Below are positions 8,536 through 16,632 of a stretch of 64,000 bases of DNA, one piece after another. Origin of the DNA: Mycobacterium shigaense (lineage in GTDB: Bacteria > Actinomycetota > Actinomycetes > Mycobacteriales > Mycobacteriaceae); NCBI RefSeq assembly GCF_002356315.1, contig NZ_AP018164.1, positions 2,976,001 through 3,040,000 on the forward strand. The letters run 5' to 3'. The notes under the pieces are model-generated. The model saw nothing but the letters and a program-made list of their open reading frames with translations, was not told the origin of the DNA and did not search any database. Every line of letters starts with the position of its first letter. The stretch's first letter is position 1. The position numbers were made by a program, and so were the translations under genes.

Positions 8536-10335
8536 ATGACAACGATCGTTCCCAAGCCGACGCAACAGAAGCGTGAGCCAGGCCAACTCGTCGAGATGGC
8601 GTGGGACCCGATCACGCGGATCGTGGGTAGCCTCGGCATCTACACCAAGATCGACTTCGAGAACAGAGAGGTCGTCGAGTGTCATAGCACGTCGTCGATC
8701 TTCCGGGGCTACTCGATTTTCATGAAGGGCAAAGATCCGCGCGACGCCCACTTCATCACCAGCCGCATCTGCGGTATTTGCGGCGACAACCACGCCACCT
8801 GCTCCTGCTACGCGCAGAACATGGCCTACGGCGTGAAGCCACCGCACATCGGCGAATGGATCGTGAATCTGGGCGAGGCAGCGGAATACATGTTCGACCA
8901 CAATATCTTCCAGGAGAACCTGGTCGGCGTGGACTTCTGCGAGAAGATGGTTGCGGAGACCAACCCGAGCGTCCTTGCGCTGGCCGAGAAGACGGGGGCA
9001 GCGCACGCCGATGCGCACGGGTACAAGACGATCGCCGAAATCATGCGCTCGCTCAATCCGTTCAGCGGTGAGTTCTACCGCGAGGCGCTCGCGGTCAGCC
9101 GGTGGACGCGAGAGATGTTCTGCCTCATGGAAGGCCGCCACGTGCACCCGTCCACGCTCTACCCGGGCGGGGTCGGCACCGTCGCCACCATACAGCTGAT
9201 GACGGACTACGTGACGCGGCTGATGCGCTACGTCGAGTTCATGAAGAAGGTCGTCCCCATGCATGACGACCTGTTCGACTTCTTCTGCGAGGCGCTACCC
9301 GGTTACGACAAGGTCGGCCTGCGCCGCACGCTGCTGGGCTGCTGGGGCTCCTTCCAGGACCCCGAGGTGTGCAATTTCGAGTACGAGGACATGGAGCGCT
9401 GGGGCAACGCCATGTTCGTCACCCCCGGCGTGGTGATGGACGGCAAGCTGGTCACCCATTCACTGGTCGACATCAACCTCGGCATCCGAATCCTCTTAGG
9501 CAGTTCGTACTACGACGACTGGACCGAGCAGGAGATGTTCGTCAAGACCGACCCACTGGGCAACGCCGTGGACCGGCGCCATCCGTGGAATCAGCACACC
9601 AACCCGCACCCGCAGAAGCGCGACATGGACGGCGGCAAGTACAGCTGGGTGATGTCACCGCGCTGGTTCGACGGAAAGGACCACCTGGCGCTCGACACCG
9701 GCGGCGGGCCGCTGGCCCGGCTGTGGTCGACCGCACTGGCAGGTCTTGTCGATATCGGCTACGTCAAGGCGACCGGAAACAGTGTCAAGATCAACCTGCC
9801 TAAGACGGCCCTGAAGGGGCCCGTCGAGTTCGAGTGGCAGATCCCAAAATACGGTAGCAACACGATCGAACGCGACCGGGCACGCACCTACTTCCAAGCC
9901 TACGCCGCCGCCTGCGCGCTGCACTTCGCGGAGAAGGCGCTGGAAGAGCTCCGCGCCGGGCGCACCAAGACGTGGGAGAAGTTCGAGGTGCCCGACGAGA
10001 GCATCGGATGCGGGTTCACCGAAGCGGTGCGCGGTGTGCTCAGTCACCATTTGGTGATCCGGGACGGCAAGATCGCCAACTACCACCCTTACCCGCCCAC
10101 TCCGTGGAACGCCAACCCTCGGGACAGCTTTGGCACGCCCGGACCGTACGAGGACGCAGTGCAGGGGCAGCCGATCTTCGAGGAGAACAGCCGGGAGAAC
10201 TTCAAGGGCATCGACGTGATGCGCACCGTGCGCAGCTTCGATCCGTGTCTGCCGTGCGGGGTGCACATGTATCTGGGGAACGGCAAAACCCTGCAGCGAC
10301 TGCACACCCCGACGCAATCGCCAGCCGGGGAGTGA
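8536..10335 (+). CDS. hhyL: [NiFe] hydrogenase group 1h large (catalytic) subunit
   Basis: A 599-residue catalytic subunit. The N-terminal ligand motif is RICGICGDNHATCS (Cys79, Cys82) and the C-terminal one is SFDPCLPCGVHMY (Cys571, Cys574). All four NiFe-binding cysteines are present. The last 22 residues after His577 are the peptide expected to be removed by a maturation protease, and such a protease is encoded at 14098. The gene follows hhyS by 65 bp. No lesion is visible, so the structural enzyme looks intact even though several hyp maturation genes beside it are broken. Confidence 0.97.
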   Translation: MTTIVPKPTQQKREPGQLVEMAWDPITRIVGSLGIYTKIDFENREVVECHSTSSIFRGYSIFMKGKDPRDAHFITSRICGICGDNHATCSCYAQNMAYGVKPPHIGEWIVNLGEAAEYMFDHNIFQENLVGVDFCEKMVAETNPSVLALAEKTGAAHADAHGYKTIAEIMRSLNPFSGEFYREALAVSRWTREMFCLMEGRHVHPSTLYPGGVGTVATIQLMTDYVTRLMRYVEFMKKVVPMHDDLFDFFCEALPGYDKVGLRRTLLGCWGSFQDPEVCNFEYEDMERWGNAMFVTPGVVMDGKLVTHSLVDINLGIRILLGSSYYDDWTEQEMFVKTDPLGNAVDRRHPWNQHTNPHPQKRDMDGGKYSWVMSPRWFDGKDHLALDTGGGPLARLWSTALAGLVDIGYVKATGNSVKINLPKTALKGPVEFEWQIPKYGSNTIERDRARTYFQAYAAACALHFAEKALEELRAGRTKTWEKFEVPDESIGCGFTEAVRGVLSHHLVIRDGKIANYHPYPPTPWNANPRDSFGTPGPYEDAVQGQPIFEENSRENFKGIDVMRTVRSFDPCLPCGVHMYLGNGKTLQRLHTPTQSPAGE

Positions 10336-10338
10336 CAC

Positions 10339-11238
10339 GTGGATCGCCCGGAGACCCAGAACAGTGACACGCAATGGCGCACCGCGGGCGATCGGATCCA
10401 GACGCTGCTCGACTCGTGCGCGGCAAGTGGGCCGGCCGCGCATGACCGAGCACAGCAGTTGGTTCGGGAGATAGTCGGGCTGTACGGTGCTGGGCTGCAA
10501 CGGATCCTCGCACTCTCCGACTCCCCCGGCCTGGCCGAGCGGCTGGCCACCGACGACCTGGTGGCCAGCCTGCTGTTGGTGCACGGGCTGCATCCTCACG
10601 ACACGCGGCGTCGGGTGGCCGACGCGCTGAACCGGGTCCGGCCCTACCTGGGGTCGCATGGCGGCGATGTCGAGCTGTTGGACGTTGTCTTCCAGGAAGG
10701 GGGAGCCACGGTGCGGCTCGCATTCCAGGGAAGTTGCAAGAGCTGCCCGTCCTCGGCCGCGACCCTGGAGCTGGCGGTCGAGGACGCGGTGCGCGCCGCC
10801 GCGCCCGAGATCTCCGCCATCGAGGCAGTGGCGGTGCAGGCGGCCGCCGATGTGATACCTGCCGAATCGCTTCTGGCGCACGTGCGTTCGGATGGCCACG
10901 GTCGTGCGGACGGCTCAGCCTGGCATCCAATGCCCGAAGTGGCCGAGTTGGAGCCGGGACAGGTCGCGGGCTTCCTGATTTCGGGCGCGGCCCTGCTGGT
11001 GTGCCGGGTCGGCGACTTGCCACTGGCCTACCGCGACCACTGTCCGGTGTGTGACGGCTCGCTGGCGGGCGCCCAGCTCCACGAGACATTGTTGGGATGT
11101 CCGCGCTGCGGCGCACAGTTCGACATCGTGCACGCCGGCGCGGGCCCGGACGGAGCCCATCTCGATCCCCTCCCCCTGCTGCCGCGCGACGGCGTGCCGT
11201 CGATTGCGCTCCCAGAACCGATGGGGGCGAACACATGA
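10339..11238 (+). CDS. hhyE: HhyE-like electron-transfer protein: NifU-like domain plus Rieske-like domain
   Basis: A 299-residue protein starting 3 bp after hhyL. Residues ~90-150 form a NifU C-terminal-like domain with the cluster-binding CKSCPS motif. The C-terminal part resembles a Rieske fold but reads HCPVCDG and GCPRCGAQFD, so the usual two His ligands are replaced by Cys. In M. smegmatis the equivalent HhyE is needed to pass electrons from the hydrogenase toward the respiratory chain. The stop overlaps the first copy of a MIRU-type repeat. The role is by family and synteny. Confidence 0.85.
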   Translation: MDRPETQNSDTQWRTAGDRIQTLLDSCAASGPAAHDRAQQLVREIVGLYGAGLQRILALSDSPGLAERLATDDLVASLLLVHGLHPHDTRRRVADALNRVRPYLGSHGGDVELLDVVFQEGGATVRLAFQGSCKSCPSSAATLELAVEDAVRAAAPEISAIEAVAVQAAADVIPAESLLAHVRSDGHGRADGSAWHPMPEVAELEPGQVAGFLISGAALLVCRVGDLPLAYRDHCPVCDGSLAGAQLHETLLGCPRCGAQFDIVHAGAGPDGAHLDPLPLLPRDGVPSIALPEPMGANT

Positions 11239-11291
11239 CGCGCGCCGGCGACGATGCAGAGCGAAGCGATGAGGAGGAGCGGCGCCAATGA
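11235..11291 (+). CDS. MIRU-encoded 18-residue ORF, copy 1
   Basis: ATG at 11235 overlaps the hhyE stop (ATGA). The frame spans the first repeat and ends on the TGA of the next ATGA. The peptide is very charged (Asp/Glu/Arg). It probably serves translational coupling more than a protein function. Confidence 0.4.
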   Translation: MTRAGDDAERSDEEERRQ

Positions 11292-11340
11292 ACAGCGCCG
11301 GCGACGATGCAGAGCGAAGCGATGAGGAGGAGCGGCGCCA
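11235..11340 (+). repeat. Tandem 53-bp MIRU-type repeat, two units
   Basis: Units 11235-11287 and 11288-11340 are 53 bp each and differ only near their 5' ends (ATGACGCG versus ATGAACAG). The shared core includes GACGATGCAGAGCGAAGCGA and GAGGAGGAGCGGCGCCA, the well-known mycobacterial interspersed repetitive unit. Each unit begins with ATGA, so the stop of hhyE, two 18-codon repeat ORFs and the start of the DUF5947 gene overlap in a chain. It is a potential variable-number locus inside the hydrogenase operon. Confidence 0.93.
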
Positions 11341-11344
11341 ATGA
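11288..11344 (+). CDS. MIRU-encoded 18-residue ORF, copy 2
   Basis: Same design as copy 1. It starts on the overlapping ATGA at 11288 and ends on the ATGA that also starts the DUF5947 gene at 11341. GAGGAGGAG near its end doubles as the ribosome site for the next start. Confidence 0.4.
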   Translation: MNSAGDDAERSDEEERRQ

Positions 11345-11976
11345 ATAGCGCTTACGACGTGCTGACCCGCATCACCACCAACCGGGCTCCTGCCCAACCG
11401 GCCGGTGAGCGCTGCGAAATGTGCGCCGAGCCGATCGGCGACGAGCATCAGCACGTCGTGAATGTCGCCGGCCGGCAGCTGATGTGTGTGTGCCGCGCGT
11501 GCTACCTGCTGTTCACCGACGGCGTCGCCGAGCTGCGTTATCGCGCTGTGCCCGACCGTTACCTGGCGTTCCCTGACTTCGCGCTGGACCGTCGCGCGTG
11601 GGAAGCACTGCAAATCCCGGTGGGCGTGGCTTTCTTCTTCACCAATTCCGCGCTGGGCTGCACCGTTGCCTTCTATCCCGGCCCGGCCGGGGCATGCCAA
11701 TCCGAGCTCGACCTGGACTCCTGGACCGCCATCAGCGGCAATGACCCACGGGTTGCGCTGCTGGCCGACGATGTGGAGGCGCTGCTCGTGCGAGTCCCCG
11801 ACGACAGTGTCTACGCCGACCCGCTCAGCTACCTCGTGCCGATCGACGCCTGTTATGAGTTCGTCGGACGACTGCGCTTGCTGTGGCGTGGTTTCGACGG
11901 GGGCCACGAGGCTCGCCAATTCATCGACAGCTTCTTCGCGCGAATCGCCGCCCGAACCCGGGAAGTGGCCCGATGA
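11341..11976 (+). CDS. DUF5947-like hydrogenase-cluster protein
   Basis: A 211-residue soluble protein with an N-terminal zinc-ribbon-like region: CEMC at about residue 26 and CVCRAC about 30 residues later. The remainder has no recognised catalytic motif. The family is found almost only beside actinobacterial [NiFe] hydrogenases, so a role in assembly or cluster insertion is likely but unproven. It is translated from the last ATGA of the repeat chain, and its own stop overlaps the next start (ATGA at 11973). Confidence 0.75.
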   Translation: MNSAYDVLTRITTNRAPAQPAGERCEMCAEPIGDEHQHVVNVAGRQLMCVCRACYLLFTDGVAELRYRAVPDRYLAFPDFALDRRAWEALQIPVGVAFFFTNSALGCTVAFYPGPAGACQSELDLDSWTAISGNDPRVALLADDVEALLVRVPDDSVYADPLSYLVPIDACYEFVGRLRLLWRGFDGGHEARQFIDSFFARIAARTREVAR

Positions 11977-12626
11977 ACGAGCGCCCGATGCAGCTGACCT
12001 TCACCGTTGTCGACCTCGCGCCCGAGCCGTACAGCGTCACTCCGGTGCTGACCGCCCGCGTCAGCGTCGACGTCAACACCGATGACCCGGTGCACGCCAT
12101 GGCTTTGCGGTGCCAGGTCCGGATCGAGCCGCTGCGCCGCTCCTACTCCGACGACGAGGCGGCCGGGCTGCTCGACCTGTTTGGGCCGCGCGAGCGCTGG
12201 GCTACGACCCAGCGCACATTTATCTGGCAGCATTGCACCGCGCTGGTGCCCGGATTCACGGGCACCACGACGGTCCCGCTCGCGCTGGACTGCAGCTACG
12301 ACTTCGAAGTCGCCGCCGCCAAGTTTCTGCACGCACTGCGCGACGGGACACTGCCGCTTCAATTCCTCTTCAGCGGAACGATATTCGTCAAGTCCGATCG
12401 CGGCTTCTCGGTCCAGCAGGTGTCCTGGGACTGCGAGCACCGCTACGACATGCCGGTCGCGGCGTGGCGCGACCTGATCGCGCAGCACTATCCGAACACC
12501 GGGTGGGTGCGACTGCGTCATGAAACCATCGGCGCGCTGGCCGGCTACAAATCGGCGCGGGGGCTGCTCGATCTCGACCACGCAATCACCTCACTGCTGG
12601 ATCCCGAGCGGGAGGTGGCACGATGA
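11973..12626 (+). CDS. DUF6084-like hydrogenase-cluster protein
   Basis: A 217-residue protein beginning MNERPMQLTFTVVDLAPEPY. A longer frame upstream exists, but the ATG at 11973 overlaps the preceding stop and matches the family start. Features include a VNTDDPVHAMALRCQVRIEP strand region and an FLFSGTIF segment; no enzyme motif. It is known only as a conserved partner of group 1h/2a hydrogenase operons. Overlapping start and stop on both sides indicate tight translational coupling. Confidence 0.72.
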   Translation: MNERPMQLTFTVVDLAPEPYSVTPVLTARVSVDVNTDDPVHAMALRCQVRIEPLRRSYSDDEAAGLLDLFGPRERWATTQRTFIWQHCTALVPGFTGTTTVPLALDCSYDFEVAAAKFLHALRDGTLPLQFLFSGTIFVKSDRGFSVQQVSWDCEHRYDMPVAAWRDLIAQHYPNTGWVRLRHETIGALAGYKSARGLLDLDHAITSLLDPEREVAR

Positions 12627-13948
12627 CGTCGAGCTGGGATCGGGCCCGCCTTGTGGCCGAGGCGGTGCTCTATGAGGGTTACCTGCTGTACCCCTATCGC
12701 GCGACGTCGAGCAAGAACCAGTCACGTTGGCAGTTCGGAGTTCTCGGACCGCCAGGTGCGCTCGGTGCGGGATTGGGCGAAGACGACACGCTTGCGACGG
12801 ACTTCCTGGTCGACGGCGCCGAGGCGATCACCTTGTTCGTGCGGTTTCTGCAATTGCAGCATCGCAGCGCACAACGCGAGGTGGCCGACGGCGAGTTCGT
12901 CTCGGTCGCCGAGCTGAGGGCGCCGGAAGGCACCTGGCTGACGTGGGACGAGGCGGTCGATTTCGAGAGGTCCTTCGGCCCAATTCCTCTCGACGGCAAA
13001 CAGCGCACGCTTGGCTTCGTGGCAAACGCGGCCCTCGACATCAAGTCAATCGACGGCGGCCGTTTGGTCCGCGAACGTCAACCAGTGAACGGCGAAATGA
13101 CTATCAGCTCCCAACCGGACGGCGGGCTGCGCCGCGTCTCGATACGGATCAGCAACGTCGGCGGCGCGGCGTCCGACAAGGATGACGCGATCGCGCGATC
13201 GATGATCGGGACTCACCTTCTTGCCGAAGTCGCTGGCGGCCAGTTCGTCTCGCTGCTCGAACCGCCCCCCGCCGCGGCTGCCGCGGCGTCGAGATGCCGG
13301 CACCATCGCTGCTTCCCCGTGCTGGCCGGTCCGCCGGGCAGCGCTGACATGTTGTTGGTGTCGCCGATCATTCTCTACGACCATCCGGAGGTAGCCGAAC
13401 AGAGCCATGCGGCACTCTACGACTGCACCGAGATCGACGAGATCCTGACCCTGCGCGTGATGACCATGACGGACGAGGAAAAGGCAAAGGCGCGGGCCAC
13501 CGATCCCCGGGCCGCCCAGATCATCGACCACTGCGATGCCATGTCGCCGGACACGATGGCCCGCCTGCACGGCGTCCTGCGCGATCCGCATGCAGCAGCG
13601 GGACTGGTCCCGGAGATCCCTGAGTGCGTCGACTGGTGGGACCCGTTGGCCGACAATGCCGTTCGCCCCGAAAGCGACGCGATATTGGTGAACGGGACGC
13701 GCATCGCGCGCGGGAGCCGCGTGCGGTTGCGGCCCGCTCGCAACGCCGACGCGCAGGACATCTTCGTTGCCGGCAAGACCGCTCGGGTCGCGTCGGTGCA
13801 CGAGGATGTCGAGGGAAACAAACATGTCGGCGTAGTTGTCGACGATGACCCGGCCGCCGATCTGCACCAGTGGTACGGACGTTACCTGTACTTCTCCCCC
13901 GACGAGATCGAGCCGCTGCCGGCGGCACAGCCCACGCGTAACGTCTGA
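12623..13948 (+). CDS. Conserved hydrogenase-cluster protein of unknown function
   Basis: A 441-residue soluble protein, starting inside the stop of the previous gene. Visible parts are an N-terminal LYEGYLLYPYRATSSKNQSRW region, a Pro/Ala stretch with a SRCRHHRCFPV motif around residue 220, and a C-terminal SH3-like region (IARGSRVRLRP, then a YGRYLYFSPDEIEPL tail). I do not recognise an enzyme motif. Its fixed place between the DUF6084-like gene and the small membrane protein suggests a role in assembling or scaffolding the hydrogenase. Confidence 0.8.
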   Translation: MTSSWDRARLVAEAVLYEGYLLYPYRATSSKNQSRWQFGVLGPPGALGAGLGEDDTLATDFLVDGAEAITLFVRFLQLQHRSAQREVADGEFVSVAELRAPEGTWLTWDEAVDFERSFGPIPLDGKQRTLGFVANAALDIKSIDGGRLVRERQPVNGEMTISSQPDGGLRRVSIRISNVGGAASDKDDAIARSMIGTHLLAEVAGGQFVSLLEPPPAAAAAASRCRHHRCFPVLAGPPGSADMLLVSPIILYDHPEVAEQSHAALYDCTEIDEILTLRVMTMTDEEKAKARATDPRAAQIIDHCDAMSPDTMARLHGVLRDPHAAAGLVPEIPECVDWWDPLADNAVRPESDAILVNGTRIARGSRVRLRPARNADAQDIFVAGKTARVASVHEDVEGNKHVGVVVDDDPAADLHQWYGRYLYFSPDEIEPLPAAQPTRNV

Positions 13949-13960
13949 AAGGAGTCCGAC

Positions 13961-14080
13961 ATGGAAATCATGGGTTGGATATTCATCGCCCTCATCGCGC
14001 TGGTGGTCGCGATCGGACTGGTGCTGGGAGTGGGGTCGTTGCCTGACGCCCGCCGGTACCTGAGATTGAGGCGCATGTAG
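13961..14080 (+). CDS. Small single-pass membrane protein of hydrogenase operon (DUF6893-like)
   Basis: A 39-residue ORF (MEIMGWIFIALIALVVAIGL at its N-terminus, then a DARRYLRLRRM tail) preceded by AAAGGAG at the right spacing. It has one transmembrane helix followed by a basic tail, so the tail should face the cytoplasm. Small proteins of this shape recur in actinobacterial hydrogenase operons. It could tether the otherwise soluble complex to the membrane; that is inference. It lies 12 bp after the 441-residue gene. Confidence 0.75.
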   Translation: MEIMGWIFIALIALVVAIGLVLGVGSLPDARRYLRLRRM

Positions 14081-14097
14081 CCGATTCGGACACACCG

Positions 14098-14601
14098 ATG
14101 ACTGCACGCATTCTGGTGGCCGGGATCGGCAACATCTTCCTCGGCGACGACGGGTTCGGCTCCGAGGTGATTCGAAACGCCGCGATCCCGCCTCACGATT
14201 CGAACGTCCGTGTCACCGACTACGGAATCAGCGGCATGCACCTGGCCTACGATCTGCTCGACGAATGGGACGGTCTCGTCCTCGTCGACGCGGTGCCCAG
14301 TCGCGGCAGGCCGGGCACGTTGCATGTGTTTCAGGCCGACCACGAGACGAATGAATCAGATTCGGCCGCATGGGTTCTGGATAGCCACAGCATGGACCCC
14401 GCCGCGGTGTTCGCCAGCCTGCGCGCGCTGGGGGGCACGCCGCCCTACACCGTGGTCGTCGGATGTGAGGCGGGCTGTGTCGAGGAAGGTATCGGCCTCA
14501 CCGAGCCGGTGGCACAGGCAGTTCCGAGGGCCGCCCGGGCAGTCGAGGAGATCGTCGCGGCATTACAAACGTCCTGCGCGGCCATGCGCGAGGAGTGCTG
14601 A
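14098..14601 (+). CDS. Hydrogenase maturation endopeptidase (HycI/HupD type)
   Basis: A 167-residue protease with the family N-terminus GIGNIFLGDDGFG (nickel-sensing Asp in GDDGFG), a second metal-ligand region VLVDAVPSRGRPG, and the conserved DSHSMDP motif. It would cut the 22-residue tail from HhyL after nickel insertion. Its position next to hypC supports assignment to the group 1h enzyme. A second protease of the same family is encoded with the group 3b enzyme at 31438. Confidence 0.92.
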   Translation: MTARILVAGIGNIFLGDDGFGSEVIRNAAIPPHDSNVRVTDYGISGMHLAYDLLDEWDGLVLVDAVPSRGRPGTLHVFQADHETNESDSAAWVLDSHSMDPAAVFASLRALGGTPPYTVVVGCEAGCVEEGIGLTEPVAQAVPRAARAVEEIVAALQTSCAAMREEC

Positions 14602-14604
14602 CCA

Positions 14605-14871
14605 ATGTGCCTGGGGATACCCGGTCAGGTGGTACGGGTGCTGGATGGTTATGAAGGGCAGCTCGCGCTGGTCGACGTCACCGGCGAGCGGCGCCAAGTC
14701 AATATCGGGATGCTGCCCGAAGAGACGTTCGCGCCCGGGGATTGGGTGATCATCCATATGGGCTTCGTCGTCGAGAAGACGGACCGGACCGGGGCCGAGG
14801 AGGCCATGGCAGGCCTGCAGCTGATGGGGCGGGGCACCACCGATCCGGCAATCAGTCCGGAGGGCGGCTGA
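14605..14871 (+). CDS. hypC: HypC/HupF-type hydrogenase maturation chaperone
   Basis: An 88-residue protein beginning MCLGIPGQVV, with the essential N-terminal Cys2 that carries the Fe(CN)2CO precursor, and a VNIGMLPE core. HypC partners with HypD, but the hypD next door is only a stub, so this chaperone must work with a HypD from elsewhere. It begins 3 bp after the protease gene. Confidence 0.95.
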   Translation: MCLGIPGQVVRVLDGYEGQLALVDVTGERRQVNIGMLPEETFAPGDWVIIHMGFVVEKTDRTGAEEAMAGLQLMGRGTTDPAISPEGG

Positions 14872-14872
14872 C

Positions 14873-15052
14873 ATGACGAAGGCGCCCCAGACGCTCGCCC
14901 GGTTTTCGGGGTCGGACTCTCGCTCCGCACAGGTCCGCCAGCGCTGCACCGCGACCGGCACCTGCATGGTGCCCCCCGAGAGGGCCTGCGCCGCGTACTA
15001 CAACTTTGGCCGCCTGCACCACGACGCCGTCAAGCTGGTGGCGCGCAGTTGA
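14873..15052 (+). pseudogene. hypD remnant (C-terminal tail), 59 codons
   Basis: A 59-codon frame starting one base after the hypC stop. Residues ~28-48 (ATGTCMVPPERACAAYYNFG) match the extreme C-terminus of HypD, where the usual text is G-x-C-M-V-S-S-E-G-A-C-A-A-Y/W-Y. The first 25 residues do not look like HypD. The Fe-ligand-assembling Cys motifs and [4Fe-4S] site are gone. Position after hypC is the normal place for hypD. Its TGA overlaps the TTG start of the next gene. I read it as an internal-deletion remnant that still couples translation. Confidence 0.75.
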
Positions 15053-15792
15053 CCCACAACGCGGACATCCGCGGGGTCGACATGTTCGCGCGTTACGCGT
15101 ACGCGCCCAACGCGCTGGGCTACTGCGGTCCGCCGCTGGGTGCCACGCTGCGCGACGGCTCCGTCGAGGAGGTGCGCCACGCGGCCACCAAGTTTTCCGG
15201 GGCCTGGCCGTATCTGCGGGTGTTGTCTGCGCTCACCGGCATCGCCGACCCACTGGATCATCGACTAGTCGAATCATATTGGCTGGGCGGCGGTATCGCC
15301 GCCGGCATCGATCCGCACGCTTTCTTCGATGCGTTGCTGCAGATCATCGGCCCGCAAGCGGGCCGGTACTGGTCACACCTCACCGCGGACCTGGCCCATG
15401 AGGCGGCCGGCAATCACTGCTTTCATGTGTTCGGCGTGTACCCGTGGACGAGGCTTCTGGGCCGGGGCATGGACCAACACCCGCTCGAGGTGCTCGACAA
15501 TTGCCGGATCGCTTGGGGCACAGTCATTTCCCGAACCGAAGACGGCGTGAAAATCAGGTGCCGTCGGCTGGCGTGGAACGGCCGGGCACTGACGTTGTCG
15601 GAGGATTCGGAGCGGCGGCTGCAGGTATGGGCCGACGGCTACAGTGCGGTGCCCGATGTGGCCATCGGTGACCAGGTCGCGGTCCATTGGGGCCGGCTGT
15701 GTGGCCGGCTGAGCCCAGACCAGCTTGGCGCGCTTGCCGATAGTACGGACCGCCAACTTCGCGTGACGAGCCGACGCCTGGCCGGCGGCTGA
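15049..15792 (+). CDS. DUF6390-like hydrogenase-cluster protein
   Basis: A 247-residue protein with a FARYAYAPNALGYCGPPLG start and an HCFHVFGVYPWTRLLGRG segment in the middle. It has no recognised enzyme motif. The family co-occurs with group 1h hydrogenases in Actinobacteria. The TTG at 15049 overlaps the stop of the hypD stub; no better start is nearby. It closes the hydrogenase operon and converges with the universal stress protein gene. Confidence 0.72.
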   Translation: MTHNADIRGVDMFARYAYAPNALGYCGPPLGATLRDGSVEEVRHAATKFSGAWPYLRVLSALTGIADPLDHRLVESYWLGGGIAAGIDPHAFFDALLQIIGPQAGRYWSHLTADLAHEAAGNHCFHVFGVYPWTRLLGRGMDQHPLEVLDNCRIAWGTVISRTEDGVKIRCRRLAWNGRALTLSEDSERRLQVWADGYSAVPDVAIGDQVAVHWGRLCGRLSPDQLGALADSTDRQLRVTSRRLAGG

Positions 15793-15805
15793 TCGCGGCA
15801 GACCG

Positions 15806-16606
15806 TCAAACCGTCCCGCGCACAACCAGCACCGAGCATTCGGGGTGGTGGAACAGCGGATGACCCGAAGGTCCGACAAGCCGCGCGAGCTGGCCGGCCT
15901 CGCCGCCACTGATGACCGCAAGCTGTACCCGCGCATCGTTGTCGTTGAGGAAGGTGGCAATCTCACGCTTGGTGGTTATCGGATACACCCGCACCTCGGG
16001 ATGTCGCTTCCGCCAATCCTCTACGCGGCGCGCGAACATACCGTCTGCTTGTTCGGTGAGTTCCTCCGGCCGGCCTCCCAAGACCAGCATGGGTGCCCTG
16101 CGTAACGCCGCTTCCCGTGCAGCGTATTTGATGACGGCGTCGTTATCCGGTGTATCGGTCAGGCGAACCACGATCCAATTGATGTCCGGCGGCGGCCGAT
16201 CGGATCCGGTGCGGATGACCGCCACCGGACAATACGCCTTTTCGGCTAGTTCGGATGCCGAAGAACCCAGGATCGAGCGTGCATACCGCCCGATCCCGAC
16301 CGACCCTACGCAGACGATCATGGCATCGCGAGAAGCCTCGACCAGCACCGCGCCGGGCCGCCCGCGGGGAATGTCGGTTTCGATGACGACGGATTTTCGG
16401 GTGGCTTCGACCGCCAATTGCGCTTCATGGAGTGACTTCTCGGCATGCGCGAGGTCGCGGGCGTAATCATCGGTGGACGGATGCGTTTGCTTGATGACCG
16501 CGATGAGGCGCAGCGGGACCGCGTGGGCCATAGCCTCGTCGGCGCCCCAGAGCGCTGCCGCGATCGCCGCGGGCGAACCGTCGATGCCCACACTGACCGG
16601 TTTCAT
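15806..16606 (-). CDS. Universal stress protein (Rv2624c-like)
   Basis: A 266-residue protein of two tandem USP domains. The first starts MKPVSVGIDGSPAA and contains the nucleotide-binding GSVGIGRYARSILGSSA motif; the second ends near FHHPECSVLVVRG. The M. tuberculosis relative Rv2624c is DosR-induced and paired with Rv2625c, as here: the gap to the protease gene upstream is 26 bp. ATG 16606 is preferred to a GTG at 16615 because of spacing to GAGAGGTG. Confidence 0.9.
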   Translation of the reverse strand: MKPVSVGIDGSPAAIAAALWGADEAMAHAVPLRLIAVIKQTHPSTDDYARDLAHAEKSLHEAQLAVEATRKSVVIETDIPRGRPGAVLVEASRDAMIVCVGSVGIGRYARSILGSSASELAEKAYCPVAVIRTGSDRPPPDINWIVVRLTDTPDNDAVIKYAAREAALRRAPMLVLGGRPEELTEQADGMFARRVEDWRKRHPEVRVYPITTKREIATFLNDNDARVQLAVISGGEAGQLARLVGPSGHPLFHHPECSVLVVRGTV

Positions 16607-16632
16607 TGTCCGCACCTCTCTCGATTCGAGGT

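Noticed and set aside
8116-10899. Long minus-strand ORFs opposite the hydrogenase genes
   Set aside because: Shadows of hhyS/hhyL/hhyE; low-complexity translations with no family motif.
11235-11340. The 53-bp repeat as an attachment-site duplication or IS footprint
   Set aside because: Sequence is the MIRU core with ATGA junctions; no mobile-element genes nearby.
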